DNA of 64,000 bases from Paralcaligenes ureilyticus (lineage in GTDB: Bacteria > Pseudomonadota > Gammaproteobacteria > Burkholderiales > Burkholderiaceae_B): contig NZ_SMAJ01000008.1 in the NCBI RefSeq assembly GCF_004346225.1, positions 1 through 64,000 on the forward strand. Reading direction: 5' to 3'. The first letter of the stretch is position 1, and every line of letters starts with the position of its first letter. The notes beneath the pieces were generated by a model that worked only from the letters and a program-made list of their open reading frames with translations, did not search any database and was not told the origin of the DNA. Made by a program: the position numbers and the translations under genes. Shown one piece after another: positions 48,635 to 56,765 of the stretch.

Positions 48635-49600
48635 TTAGTTAATTGAAATATTCATTTGGCGAATGCGTTTCGTCCACCGTTCCACCTCGCCGCGCACGAA
48701 CTCGCGGTACTCTTGCGGTGTAGAAACGCTGGGCTGTAGGCCCTGTTTCAGCAGGGCGTCGCGCACGCCGGGATCATCCACCATCTTCTTCAAGACCGGA
48801 GCCAGCGCCCGGGTCACCTCTTCGGGGAGGCGATCCGGCCCGAACACGCCGAACCAGTTGAGCATTTCGTAGCCGGGCAGCCCGGCTTGGGCGATGGTGG
48901 GCAGATCGGGCTGGCCCGGGAATCGCTCCGGGCTTGTCACCGCCAAGGCGCGCAGCCTGCCGGCATGGATCAGTGGTGTGGATTCCACTGGGCCGGCCAT
49001 CATATACTCCAGGCGGCCGGCCACCAGTTCCTGTATCGCCGCACCGCCGCCCTTGAACGGAATATGGACGGCGTCGAGGCCCGCCTCCAGATTGAATAGT
49101 GCGGTCGCGACATGGGCGGTCGAGCCGTTGCCCGCCGATCCGTAATTGAGCTTGCCCGGATTTTTCTTGATATAGGCAATCAACGACGGCACATCCGTCG
49201 CCGGTATCGAAGGATTGACCACCAGGATACTGGGGCCGCTGGCTATGGGAGCGACAGGAGTGAGATCCTTGACGGGGTCGTACGGCAAATTGCGATACAG
49301 TCCCGGCGCCAAGGCGAGGGTCGCATTAGTCCCCATAAGCAGCGTATAGCCGTCAGGCTTGGCTTTGGCAACGAAATCCGTCCCAATGGTTCCGCCCGCG
49401 CCGGGCTTGTTAAGAACCACCACCGTCACACCCAGCGACCGGCCCAGGCGGTCGGCAACCAGGCGCCCCAGGACATCCGTCCCGCCGCCGGCTCCGAACG
49501 GAACCACCAGATTGATCTGCTTGTCGGGATACGCGGCCTGTGCGACCGTCGTCGCCAGCAATCCCCCGACCAGAATCAACTTATTCAGTAAATGCCTCAT
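48635..49600 (-). CDS. Bug-family solute receptor (tripartite tricarboxylate transporter type)
   Basis: A 321-residue periplasmic receptor, first gene of the DUF993 operon. The signal peptide is LNKLILVGGLLATTVAQA, then AYPDKQINLVVPFGAGGGTDVLGR, VVVLNKPGAGGTIGTDFVAK and IPFKGGGAAIQELVAGRLEYM. It should bind the substrate of the operon, probably a carboxylate. GGGGGAA lies before ATG 49600. Divergent from a LysR gene 122 bp away. Confidence 0.93.
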   Translation of the reverse strand: MRHLLNKLILVGGLLATTVAQAAYPDKQINLVVPFGAGGGTDVLGRLVADRLGRSLGVTVVVLNKPGAGGTIGTDFVAKAKPDGYTLLMGTNATLALAPGLYRNLPYDPVKDLTPVAPIASGPSILVVNPSIPATDVPSLIAYIKKNPGKLNYGSAGNGSTAHVATALFNLEAGLDAVHIPFKGGGAAIQELVAGRLEYMMAGPVESTPLIHAGRLRALAVTSPERFPGQPDLPTIAQAGLPGYEMLNWFGVFGPDRLPEEVTRALAPVLKKMVDDPGVRDALLKQGLQPSVSTPQEYREFVRGEVERWTKRIRQMNISIN

Positions 49601-49722
49601 AATTCCCCCATGCTTGCGCCAAGTCAGTCATTAAACCGAGCCAGTATAGGGATGCGCAGGGAAGCCGTCCAAGACCCCCGCGGTATGGGAGCCAGACGAG
49701 ATTGATATAGGATCGATACAGC

Positions 49723-50610
49723 ATGGAGCTGCGCCATCTACGATATTTCATAGCCGTTGCGGAAGAACGTAATTTCAGCCGCGCAGCCGTTCGGCTCAAC
49801 ATTGCGCAGCCGCCCTTGTCGCAGCAGATCCGGCGATTGGAGCGGGATCTGGGCTTCGATTTATTTATCCGCACGCCAAAAGGCGTCGTGCCGACGCGGG
49901 CGGGCGAGGTGCTGCTCAAACATGCGCGCATCGTTCTGGAATCATCCGCTGTCGCCATCGCCGCCGCGGAAGCGGCGCAACGGGGGGTTGTCGGACGCTT
50001 GACGATTGCGTTCTTCAATTCGGCCGCTTATACGATCCTGCCCAAACTGCTGAAAGCCTACCGCGCGGCCCAGCCGGGCGTTGAAGTCGAGGTGCGCGAG
50101 ATGGTGATCGCCGATCAGATCGACGCCTTGATCGAGGGGCACATCGACGTAGGAATTCTGCGCCCGCCTGTCATGGACACGCGCGTGGACATGCTTCGCC
50201 TTACGCGGGAACCCTTCGTCGTGGCGCTTCCCGCCGACCACAAGCTCGCGGCGAAGCGGCGCCTGTCGCTCGCCGATGTCAGCAATCAGAGGCTGGTCAG
50301 CTATCCCTATGGACATCTGACCGGGTTCAGGGAGCGGACCGATGCCGCTTTCGTCGCCGCAGGCATCACCGCGACCACACTGTACGAGGCCACCCAGATC
50401 CACACGATCTGTGGGCTGGTTGCCAGCGGCGCGGCTATGGCGATCGTCCCGGCCAGCGCGCGGGTCCTTCGGATGGAGGGGCTGCGCTTCGTTCCACTGT
50501 CCGGTTCAGGCCTTGTCGCAGAGACTTGGCTGGGGTGGCGCAAGCAAAACAGCATAGTGCAGCTGAAGTCATTCGTTGATGTCGCGCAAAGCCTTATCGA
50601 CAGGCCTTGA
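49723..50610 (+). CDS. LysR-family transcriptional regulator
   Basis: A 295-residue LysR regulator: the HTH at MELRHLRYFIAVAEERNFSR, AAVRLNIAQPPLSQQIRRLE and the effector-binding domain after residue 90. The subgroup resembles BenM/CatM-like regulators of aromatic or dicarboxylate catabolism. It is divergent from the Bug-enolase-SDR-DUF993 operon, the classic LysR layout, so it most likely activates that operon. Its last 42 bp overlap the convergent TetR gene. Confidence 0.93.
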   Translation: MELRHLRYFIAVAEERNFSRAAVRLNIAQPPLSQQIRRLERDLGFDLFIRTPKGVVPTRAGEVLLKHARIVLESSAVAIAAAEAAQRGVVGRLTIAFFNSAAYTILPKLLKAYRAAQPGVEVEVREMVIADQIDALIEGHIDVGILRPPVMDTRVDMLRLTREPFVVALPADHKLAAKRRLSLADVSNQRLVSYPYGHLTGFRERTDAAFVAAGITATTLYEATQIHTICGLVASGAAMAIVPASARVLRMEGLRFVPLSGSGLVAETWLGWRKQNSIVQLKSFVDVAQSLIDRP

Positions 50611-51258
50611 GCTCTCCGTGTGCGGAATACTCCAAGCAGTTTCCGATTCCGCCGGCGCGCTGTAACTTACACCGGAAGAGATGAATCCAAGGATTTGATC
50701 GAGGAGCGTCTGGGTGTCCACGGTGTTCGATGGCCTGTTCAGATCCCACCAATACATCACCGAGTTGGTCATGCCGAAGATGAGGCGCCCGAGTACGACG
50801 GGGTCGAAGAAGGGCGAGATCGAGCCTTCTTCAATCGCGCGAGTGATGATTTTGCTCACGGTCGCCTGAAGTTTCCGCCGCCGTTCCTGCGCCGAGCGCT
50901 CTGTCTGCGTGTTGCTTTTGATCATCGATAGCAGCAGGACCTCGCCTCTATGCAGTGCCGTCAATTCGATGACGCTCACCACGATCGCCCGAAGCTGGCC
51001 GATGGCGGGCATCTCTTCGAGCCGTGTATCGGCCAGAAGTTGTTCCAAGGGGTCCAGTATCAAGTCCATCGCCGCGGAGAGGATTTCCTCCTTGCCCGAG
51101 AAATGATGATAGACAGACGCCTTCGTTATTCCGACCCCGGAGGCGATGGCATCGACTGATGTCGCGTCGTAGCCATTGAGGGTGAAGAGGCGGACGGCCT
51201 CCTTGACGATGGCTGGCGCACGCACTGCGGTGGGCTGGCGTTTATGGTCTTTCATCAT
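50569..51258 (-). CDS. TetR/AcrR-family transcriptional regulator
   Basis: A 229-residue repressor with an N-terminal TetR HTH: IVKEAVRLFTLNGYDATSVDA, IASGVGITKASVYHHFSGKEEIL, residues about 18-60. The C-terminal ligand domain resembles those of acyl-CoA-responsive regulators. It is the third gene of the minus-strand CoA-transferase operon, 18 bp after the beta subunit. Its probable operator is the palindrome at 52952-52969 between the two arms of the divergon. ATG 51258 or 51255 may start it. Confidence 0.92.
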   Translation of the reverse strand: MMKDHKRQPTAVRAPAIVKEAVRLFTLNGYDATSVDAIASGVGITKASVYHHFSGKEEILSAAMDLILDPLEQLLADTRLEEMPAIGQLRAIVVSVIELTALHRGEVLLLSMIKSNTQTERSAQERRRKLQATVSKIITRAIEEGSISPFFDPVVLGRLIFGMTNSVMYWWDLNRPSNTVDTQTLLDQILGFISSGVSYSAPAESETAWSIPHTESSRPVDKALRDINE

Positions 51259-51276
51259 TTACTCCGTCTGGCGAAT

Positions 51277-52011
51277 TCAGTAGACTTCGGTCGCATAGCG
51301 GACACCTCGTGGGTCTACCCTTTCTATACAGTCGATCTCTTCCGCAGTCGGTTCGGCAATGGCTCGCGAAAGTCCGCTCTCTTTAGTCGTCAACTGGAGT
51401 GTAAATTCTGTAGCGTCTTGCACCTTATCAAGTGTATCTCCGCTCCTGATGGATGATACTCGTAGCTCTTCTTCCTCCATGGTCATGATGGCCATCGGCG
51501 TGATGACATGCCGTAGGTTTCCTACGCCCGTGACGAAATCCACGCGAGGGGGGAACGTGCGTCGCAGATGGACCGGTTTCCAGGCATCCACCACACTGAC
51601 CGTGCGCAAGATCATCGCGAGGCCGCCGCCGCCGGGCAGCCTCTTGTCCGGACCGTCGTCCATGCGGATAACACTGCTGTTGAGTGCCCCGTGTGCATCG
51701 ATCTGCGCGGCGGATACAAAAATGTGGTCGACCTCCCCCCGACCAACGAGGTCGTATGCCTCCGCCATGGGGATGACATAGCTGCCTCTGTGGCCGGCAG
51801 GGGGATCCATCGTCGAATAGGGGAGGAAGTCCGGCCTGGGGTCAATGGTGTTGACGGCGCTCACAACGGTGAGATTCTTGCCCCACCGTCGCGCTGCGAA
51901 GATCGCGATCATGGGAAATACCGAGTCGGCGCCGAAAAGAACGATCCCGCTCTCCGGCAGTGCCCGCATCATGCTCGCGAGCAGGCGTTCGTGGGGGCGT
52001 GGCGACGTCAT
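51277..52011 (-). CDS. CoA-transferase family I, beta subunit
   Basis: A 244-residue subunit of a family I (glutaconate/IpdAB-like) CoA-transferase or related CoA-ester hydrolase. It shows SGIVLFGADSVFPMIAIFAA, TVVSAVNTIDPRPDFLPYST and PMAEAYDLVGRGEVDHIFVS. I could not place the catalytic Glu of true transferases with certainty, so an IpdAB-type hydrolase is possible. ATG 52011 overlaps the alpha-subunit stop by four bases. It is followed by the tetR gene. Confidence 0.85.
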   Translation of the reverse strand: MTSPRPHERLLASMMRALPESGIVLFGADSVFPMIAIFAARRWGKNLTVVSAVNTIDPRPDFLPYSTMDPPAGHRGSYVIPMAEAYDLVGRGEVDHIFVSAAQIDAHGALNSSVIRMDDGPDKRLPGGGGLAMILRTVSVVDAWKPVHLRRTFPPRVDFVTGVGNLRHVITPMAIMTMEEEELRVSSIRSGDTLDKVQDATEFTLQLTTKESGLSRAIAEPTAEEIDCIERVDPRGVRYATEVY

Positions 52012-52874
52012 AGAACGACCTCCTTGGCGCACGGTCGTACCGTCCGGTTGATGGCGAGTCCGCGGTCGCAGGCTTCGGTCGAAGACAAATACGCGGGTAG
52101 ATCGGATTCATCAAGGGCGAGGTACTCCACGATCGCGGGGTCGTCGGCGTCGTAGAGAGGGAAGAAGGGCGTGGGCCACGCTCCGCTGGGGCATTTCACG
52201 ACGGCATGCACACGATAGGGTGCGACAAGCGTTCTGTGCGGCTCGTCTCGGAAGACCTCGTCGCTGACGAGCCGCTCCGTCGTAAGAATGACTTTCGCCG
52301 CCGACTGGGTGAGCAGGTGGTCCCAGAACGGTGGTGCGCCCAGCGGAAGCCTGCCGTTGCCTAGTTCGTCCGCTTCCGCGACATGAATGACCGCCCAGTC
52401 GGGACGAAGTCGACGCATGGCATATCCCACCGTTCCGGTGTATGGATCGGCTATCGACTTGAGGCCGGCATTTCCGGGGATATCGCTTCCTTCCAGTGCC
52501 GACGGCGGCAGCGGCATGAAAAGGGTGCCTTGTGCGCTGGCGCGCATTCCGGCTCCGATCGTTGGACACGTCTGCTCCTCATAATGCACTGTACCGAGCT
52601 CGACCTTGCGCCGGAAATTCGGCGCACCCCCATAGGGCCGCTCAAACCCAACCATTCCGGAAACTGTCGACGTTATCGCATTTGCGAGCGCCAGCAAGTC
52701 GGCGTCGTATGACGGCGAGGCTTTGATGAGGTGCAGGTTTGAACGATGCTGCCGCGCAAGTTCGCGAACGAACGCAGCGGGTACCCGCTGCAGAAAGCTT
52801 CCTCCGAAGGTGATCGAGCTCCCGTCCTGGATCAGCGCGGCCGCATCTTCAAGGCGCAGTACTTTATTTCCCAT
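52008..52874 (-). CDS. CoA-transferase family I, alpha subunit
   Basis: A 288-residue partner of the beta subunit: VLRLEDAAALIQDGSSITFGG, then RVPAAFVRELARQHRSNLHLI and SMVGFERPYGG-type segments near the middle; MRRLRPDWAVIHVAEADELG and KVILTTERLVSDEVF are conserved in the family. It transfers CoA between carboxylates or processes a ring-cleaved CoA thioester. First gene of the minus arm; divergent from the ligase gene across 180 bp. Confidence 0.88.
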   Translation of the reverse strand: MGNKVLRLEDAAALIQDGSSITFGGSFLQRVPAAFVRELARQHRSNLHLIKASPSYDADLLALANAITSTVSGMVGFERPYGGAPNFRRKVELGTVHYEEQTCPTIGAGMRASAQGTLFMPLPPSALEGSDIPGNAGLKSIADPYTGTVGYAMRRLRPDWAVIHVAEADELGNGRLPLGAPPFWDHLLTQSAAKVILTTERLVSDEVFRDEPHRTLVAPYRVHAVVKCPSGAWPTPFFPLYDADDPAIVEYLALDESDLPAYLSSTEACDRGLAINRTVRPCAKEVVL

Positions 52875-52920
52875 CTTTGCTTCCTTTTTAAGAGGGCTTT
52901 CGGTCAGTGGTTTGAATGTG

Positions 52921-52948
52921 TTGACAAGGCCCTAACGTTCGATATAAT
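52921..52948 (+). promoter_or_regulatory. Consensus sigma-70 promoter for the ligase-ABC operon
   Basis: A perfect -35 TTGACA (52921-52926), 16-bp spacer, and a perfect -10 TATAAT (52943-52948), 107 bp before the ligase start. Such a near-ideal promoter normally needs strong repression, supplied by the adjacent operator. Confidence 0.88.
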
Positions 52949-52951
52949 AAC

Positions 52952-52969
52952 CTACCGACCGATTGGTAG
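52952..52969. promoter_or_regulatory. Palindromic TetR-type operator
   Basis: CTACCGACCGATTGGTAG: the CTACC/GGTAG half-sites enclose GACCGATT. The sequence resembles operators of many TetR-family repressors of fatty-acid and aromatic-acid CoA metabolism. It overlaps the expected transcription start of the plus arm, ideal for repression by the TetR encoded in the minus arm. Confidence 0.72.
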
Positions 52970-53054
52970 TCAATATCTCCGTGGAAGGTAGTCAAGCCGA
53001 TGAAGAAGAACATGCGGCTTAATCAACGAGACAAGAATTCGAGGGAATCTAAGC

Positions 53055-55061
53055 ATGGACGATCAGCAAAATCAGCGGTCGCGGTATGTGGCGACAGGGG
53101 GCAGATGCGAGGACACCAATGTGATGCGTTTCATGCGCAAGCACAATATCGACGCTATCGAGGATCTGCTGGTTCGCTCGGTCGACGATCCCGAATGGTT
53201 TTGGCCGGCCGTCGAGCACGAGGTTGGTATCACATGGCACAGGGCACCCACTGACTACGCCGCACCCGCCGATTTTGGAGGCGTGTGGTTCGAAGGCGGA
53301 ATGGGAAATGCCGTTGACAGCGTGCTCGGGCAGCACCTCGGTGCTCAGCGCGACAAGACCGCTCTGCACTGGGTAGGAGAACCTGGCGACGTCGTCGAAC
53401 TCAGCTATGCGCAACTTGCCTCTCGAGTGGAAGTCCTCGTCCGGACACTTAGAGGTCTTGGCGTCGGCGTCGGGGATCGCGTCGGCATATTCCTTCCCAA
53501 TCTTCCCGAAGCCTATATCAGCATGCTCGCGTGTAGCCACATCGGTGCGGTGTTCTGCCCGGTCTTCTCCGGCTACGGCGAGGCGAGTGTGCTGCAGCGG
53601 TTCTCGCACTTCCTGCCGCAGGTGATCGTGACCTGCGACGGCTTCTGGAGGGGAGGCAAGGTGCGCCGCTTAAAACAGACGATCGACGCGGTACGCGCAC
53701 GGCTGCCGGAGCCGGCCCGGGTCATCATGCTCGTGCGGGCGGGCATCGAAGTTGGCTGGAACCCGGAATCGGACATCCCGTACCCTTCAGACCCGCCTGA
53801 GCCGTTATCGCTCTCGGCGACTGCGTCTCTAGCGGCTGAGCATCCTCTGGCCGTGCTCTATACATCGGGGAGCACCGGTGAGCCGAAGGGCACAGTGCAT
53901 ACGCACGGCTCCTACGTGCTGAAGTGCGTGAACGACTACTTCTTTTGCTTCGATGTAAAACCCACGGATCGAGTTCTGTGGCTGGGTGACCCCGGCTGGG
54001 CCGCCGGTTCGCACATGCTGTATGCGGCGCTCACCATCGGGGCGACCGCCATCATATACGAAGGCTCTCCCGACTACCCTCGGCCGGGACGGCTCTGGCA
54101 GGAGGTCGCAGTCTCGGGAACGACCATTCTTGGGCTGTCACCGACGGTACTGCGTCAGGCGCGCCAGCACGGCCTGCGCCCGGCGGAGGAAAACGACCTC
54201 TCGCAATTGCGGCTTCTAGGATCGGCGGGGGAGGCCTGGGACGAGGACACCTGGAAATGGTTCTTTCTCGAGGTCGGCAAGCAAAGATGCCCGATCATCA
54301 ACTGGTCGGGCGGCACCGAGGTCGCTGGAGGAATATTAGGCTGTTATCCGCATCTGCCTCTTGTGCCGGCGGCCTTTCATGGCGCGGTACCGGGAATGGC
54401 GCCGGATGTCGTCGACGCCACGGGCAAGCCGGTTGTCGGCACGGTGGGCGAACTCATCATTACCCGGCCGGCAATGGGAATGACGCGCTCATTCTGGAAG
54501 AACGATGAGGGCTTCCGCTCTGCATATCTCAAGGCACGGCCCGGAGTTTGGACCCACGGCGACCTTGCCCTGAGAGACGAGGCCGGCGCGTGGTTCGTTG
54601 TGGGACGTTCAGATGACACATTGAAGGTGGCAGGGCGCCGCGTCGGGCCTGCCGAGATGGAGTCGGTCGTGAACGATCATCCCTACGTCGTGGAATCTGC
54701 GGTAATTTCCATTCCCGGCGGCGAGAAGGGGTATCTCTTGTGCGTCTTCGTCGTCGCCAGCCCCGGCGGGGATTCGTTGGACCTGGCGAATGAGGTCGCG
54801 GAGCGCGTAATCGCGCAGATGGGTCGCCCATTCGCGCCGGACCGGGTCGTGGTTGTACCAGAGCTGCCCAAGTCGCGGAGTTTCAAGATTCTTCGCCGCG
54901 TCATTCGCGACGTCGCTACGGGCGCCGCCGATCCCGATCTCTCCGCGGTCGAGAACATGGAATCACTACAGAGCATTCCACTCATCAGCGCGTCGGCGCC
55001 GTTCAAAGCGTCTGAAGACAGCGATCGAAAGGAAGCAAATGGGGTTACAGCTTATGTTTGA
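53055..55061 (+). CDS. AMP-dependent acyl-CoA synthetase (acetyl/acetoacetyl-CoA synthetase-like)
   Basis: A 668-residue ANL-superfamily ligase that activates a carboxylic acid to its CoA ester via an acyl-AMP. The length and start (an ACS-type N domain, then PADFGGVWFEGG) are acetyl-CoA-synthetase-like. The P-loop LYTSGSTGEPKG is near residues 268-279; WTHGDLALRDEAG and VVGRSDDTLKVAGRRVGP follow. The A10 lysine motif reads PKSRSFKILRRV, with Phe where Gly is usual before the Lys. The ribosome site is GAGGGAA. It overlaps the ABC ATPase gene by 23 bp. Confidence 0.9.
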   Translation: MDDQQNQRSRYVATGGRCEDTNVMRFMRKHNIDAIEDLLVRSVDDPEWFWPAVEHEVGITWHRAPTDYAAPADFGGVWFEGGMGNAVDSVLGQHLGAQRDKTALHWVGEPGDVVELSYAQLASRVEVLVRTLRGLGVGVGDRVGIFLPNLPEAYISMLACSHIGAVFCPVFSGYGEASVLQRFSHFLPQVIVTCDGFWRGGKVRRLKQTIDAVRARLPEPARVIMLVRAGIEVGWNPESDIPYPSDPPEPLSLSATASLAAEHPLAVLYTSGSTGEPKGTVHTHGSYVLKCVNDYFFCFDVKPTDRVLWLGDPGWAAGSHMLYAALTIGATAIIYEGSPDYPRPGRLWQEVAVSGTTILGLSPTVLRQARQHGLRPAEENDLSQLRLLGSAGEAWDEDTWKWFFLEVGKQRCPIINWSGGTEVAGGILGCYPHLPLVPAAFHGAVPGMAPDVVDATGKPVVGTVGELIITRPAMGMTRSFWKNDEGFRSAYLKARPGVWTHGDLALRDEAGAWFVVGRSDDTLKVAGRRVGPAEMESVVNDHPYVVESAVISIPGGEKGYLLCVFVVASPGGDSLDLANEVAERVIAQMGRPFAPDRVVVVPELPKSRSFKILRRVIRDVATGAADPDLSAVENMESLQSIPLISASAPFKASEDSDRKEANGVTAYV

Positions 55062-55878
55062 TGATTCACGACCCGGATCGGGCATTGAGGTTCGTGGACT
55101 GAGCCACGTCTTCGAGGGCGCTGGGGGGCATCCGCTCAAGGTGCTGGACGATGTCTCGTTTCGCATCGACAAGGGCGAGTTCGTGTCCATCGTCGGCCCT
55201 AGCGGCTGCGGTAAATCCACTCTGCTGGAGATCGTCGCGGGTCTGCAGGATTTTCAAAGCGGAATCGTGACTATCGGTGGGGCCAAGCCCCGGCGAGGAA
55301 ACCGGGATATGGGACTCATGTTCGCTCGCGACTGCTTGCTTCCGTGGCGATCGGCGCTGGAGAACGTCGCACTGGGCCTCGAGGTACGCAGCGTCCCCGG
55401 CGACCGGCGCGCTCAGTGTGAGCAGTGGCTCAACGAAGTCCAACTTGGCGAGTTCGTCAATGCTCTACCCGCCCAGCTTTCTCAAGGCATGCGTCAGCGC
55501 GTGGCCCTGGCGCGAACGTTCGCCCTGGAAGTGCCGTATCTGATTATGGACGAGCCCTTCGGTGCGCTCGACGCGCAGACGAAAGTGGCGCTTGGCGGTG
55601 TGCTGATGCAGGTCTGGGAGAAGCACGCCGACAGAACCGTTATGTTCGTCACTCACGACCTTTCCGAGGCGATTGCGCTTTCCGATAGGGTCATCGTACT
55701 ATCGCGCCGGCCCGGCAGGATCATCGCCGACATCCGCATCGAACTGGACAGGCCGAGGCAGGCGGATTCCCTTCAGCAGTCCGCTGAATTCCACGCGATC
55801 TACTCCGAGCTCTGGGGGCTTCTCCGCAAGGAGGTCTCGGCCGCACCCGCAATGACCCGGACGGAGGTGTTGACATGA
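55039..55878 (+). CDS. ABC transporter ATP-binding protein (nitrate/sulfonate/taurine class)
   Basis: A 279-residue ATPase. Walker A GPSGCGKSTLLEI, signature LSQGMRQRVALAR, Walker B LIMDEPFGALDA and the H-loop FVTHDLSEA are complete, as in SsuB/TauB/NrtD. ATG 55039 has GAAAGGAAG upstream; ATG 55054 is five codons later. The start lies inside the ligase gene, and its end overlaps the permease start (ATGA), so the operon is tightly coupled. Confidence 0.94.
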   Translation: MGLQLMFDDSRPGSGIEVRGLSHVFEGAGGHPLKVLDDVSFRIDKGEFVSIVGPSGCGKSTLLEIVAGLQDFQSGIVTIGGAKPRRGNRDMGLMFARDCLLPWRSALENVALGLEVRSVPGDRRAQCEQWLNEVQLGEFVNALPAQLSQGMRQRVALARTFALEVPYLIMDEPFGALDAQTKVALGGVLMQVWEKHADRTVMFVTHDLSEAIALSDRVIVLSRRPGRIIADIRIELDRPRQADSLQQSAEFHAIYSELWGLLRKEVSAAPAMTRTEVLT

Positions 55879-56765
55879 GCTTCGTTTCCAAAGCCAACCC
55901 CACCCTTGGCGGCGCCGTCGTCAGTGTTAAGTCGGGCGCCGGAAAGACGCGCCCCGCGCGTCGCCGACGCGGCCGATCGCCCGGCAGCATGATTCGGCTT
56001 TTGGTGCTGCAGATCTCTTTTGGCCTCGTCATCGTTGCGTTCTGGGAGTTGGCCGTACGGCTGCAATGGTTGAATCCATTGCTTTTCAGCAGTCCTCAGG
56101 AAGTTGCCGTTTCCGGAATGAAATTGATTGCATCACCGGCACAGTGGCTGCAGTTCGGGCACACGATCTCGGCATCGATTCTTGCCTTCCTGCTGTCGGG
56201 AATTGCCGGGGTCGCGGTGGGAATGGTCTTCGCGATCTGGCCGCTGTTCCGAGCCGTATCCGACCCGTATCTCACGATACTCAATGCGATCCCGCGTTTC
56301 GCTCTCGGGCCTGTGTTCATCGCGTGGCTGGGAATCGGCGCCTCGTCGAAGATCGCTCTCTCGGCGAGCCTGGTCTTCTTTGTGGTGCTCTCCAACGTTC
56401 TGGCCGGCGTCGATTCGGCCGATCGAGACTGGCACAGACTGATGGAATCGCTCGGCGCGACACGTTCGCAGATATTCAGGAAGATCACGCTGCCGGCCTC
56501 TGTGCCGGGAGTCTTCGCGGGACTTCGCCTGGGAATGATCTTCAGCGTGCTTGGCGTAATCGTCTCGGAAATGATCTCCTCCGAAAACGGTGTCGGCCAG
56601 CAGATCGTGCTCTACAGCAACACCTTCCAGATGGCGAAGGTCTACGCGCTCCTACTCATCCTCGCGGTCATCACGACCGCGCTGGCCCAGAGCATCACGC
56701 TCATCCAACGTCGTGTTTCGTCGTGGTCTTACAACTCATCAACAGGAACGGAGTTAGCAAAATGA
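55875..56765 (+). CDS. ABC transporter permease (nitrate/sulfonate/taurine class)
   Basis: A 296-residue inner-membrane permease. After a basic N-terminus (KTRPARRRRGRSPG) about six helices follow, beginning MIRLLVLQISFGLVIVAFWE. The cytoplasmic EAA loop is in ESLGATRSQIFRKITLPASVPGVFAGLRLG (split here as ESLGATRSQIFRKITLP and ASVPGVFAGLRLG). NAIPRFALGPVFIAWLGIG is typical of SsuC/TauC. It overlaps its neighbours on both sides by ATGA. Confidence 0.93.
   Translation: MSFVSKANPTLGGAVVSVKSGAGKTRPARRRRGRSPGSMIRLLVLQISFGLVIVAFWELAVRLQWLNPLLFSSPQEVAVSGMKLIASPAQWLQFGHTISASILAFLLSGIAGVAVGMVFAIWPLFRAVSDPYLTILNAIPRFALGPVFIAWLGIGASSKIALSASLVFFVVLSNVLAGVDSADRDWHRLMESLGATRSQIFRKITLPASVPGVFAGLRLGMIFSVLGVIVSEMISSENGVGQQIVLYSNTFQMAKVYALLLILAVITTALAQSITLIQRRVSSWSYNSSTGTELAK

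Noticed and set aside
56066-56761. N-terminal extension of the ABC receptor frame into the permease gene
   Set aside because: The receptor has a clear signal peptide at ATG 56762 with ATGA coupling; the extension is a permease shadow.
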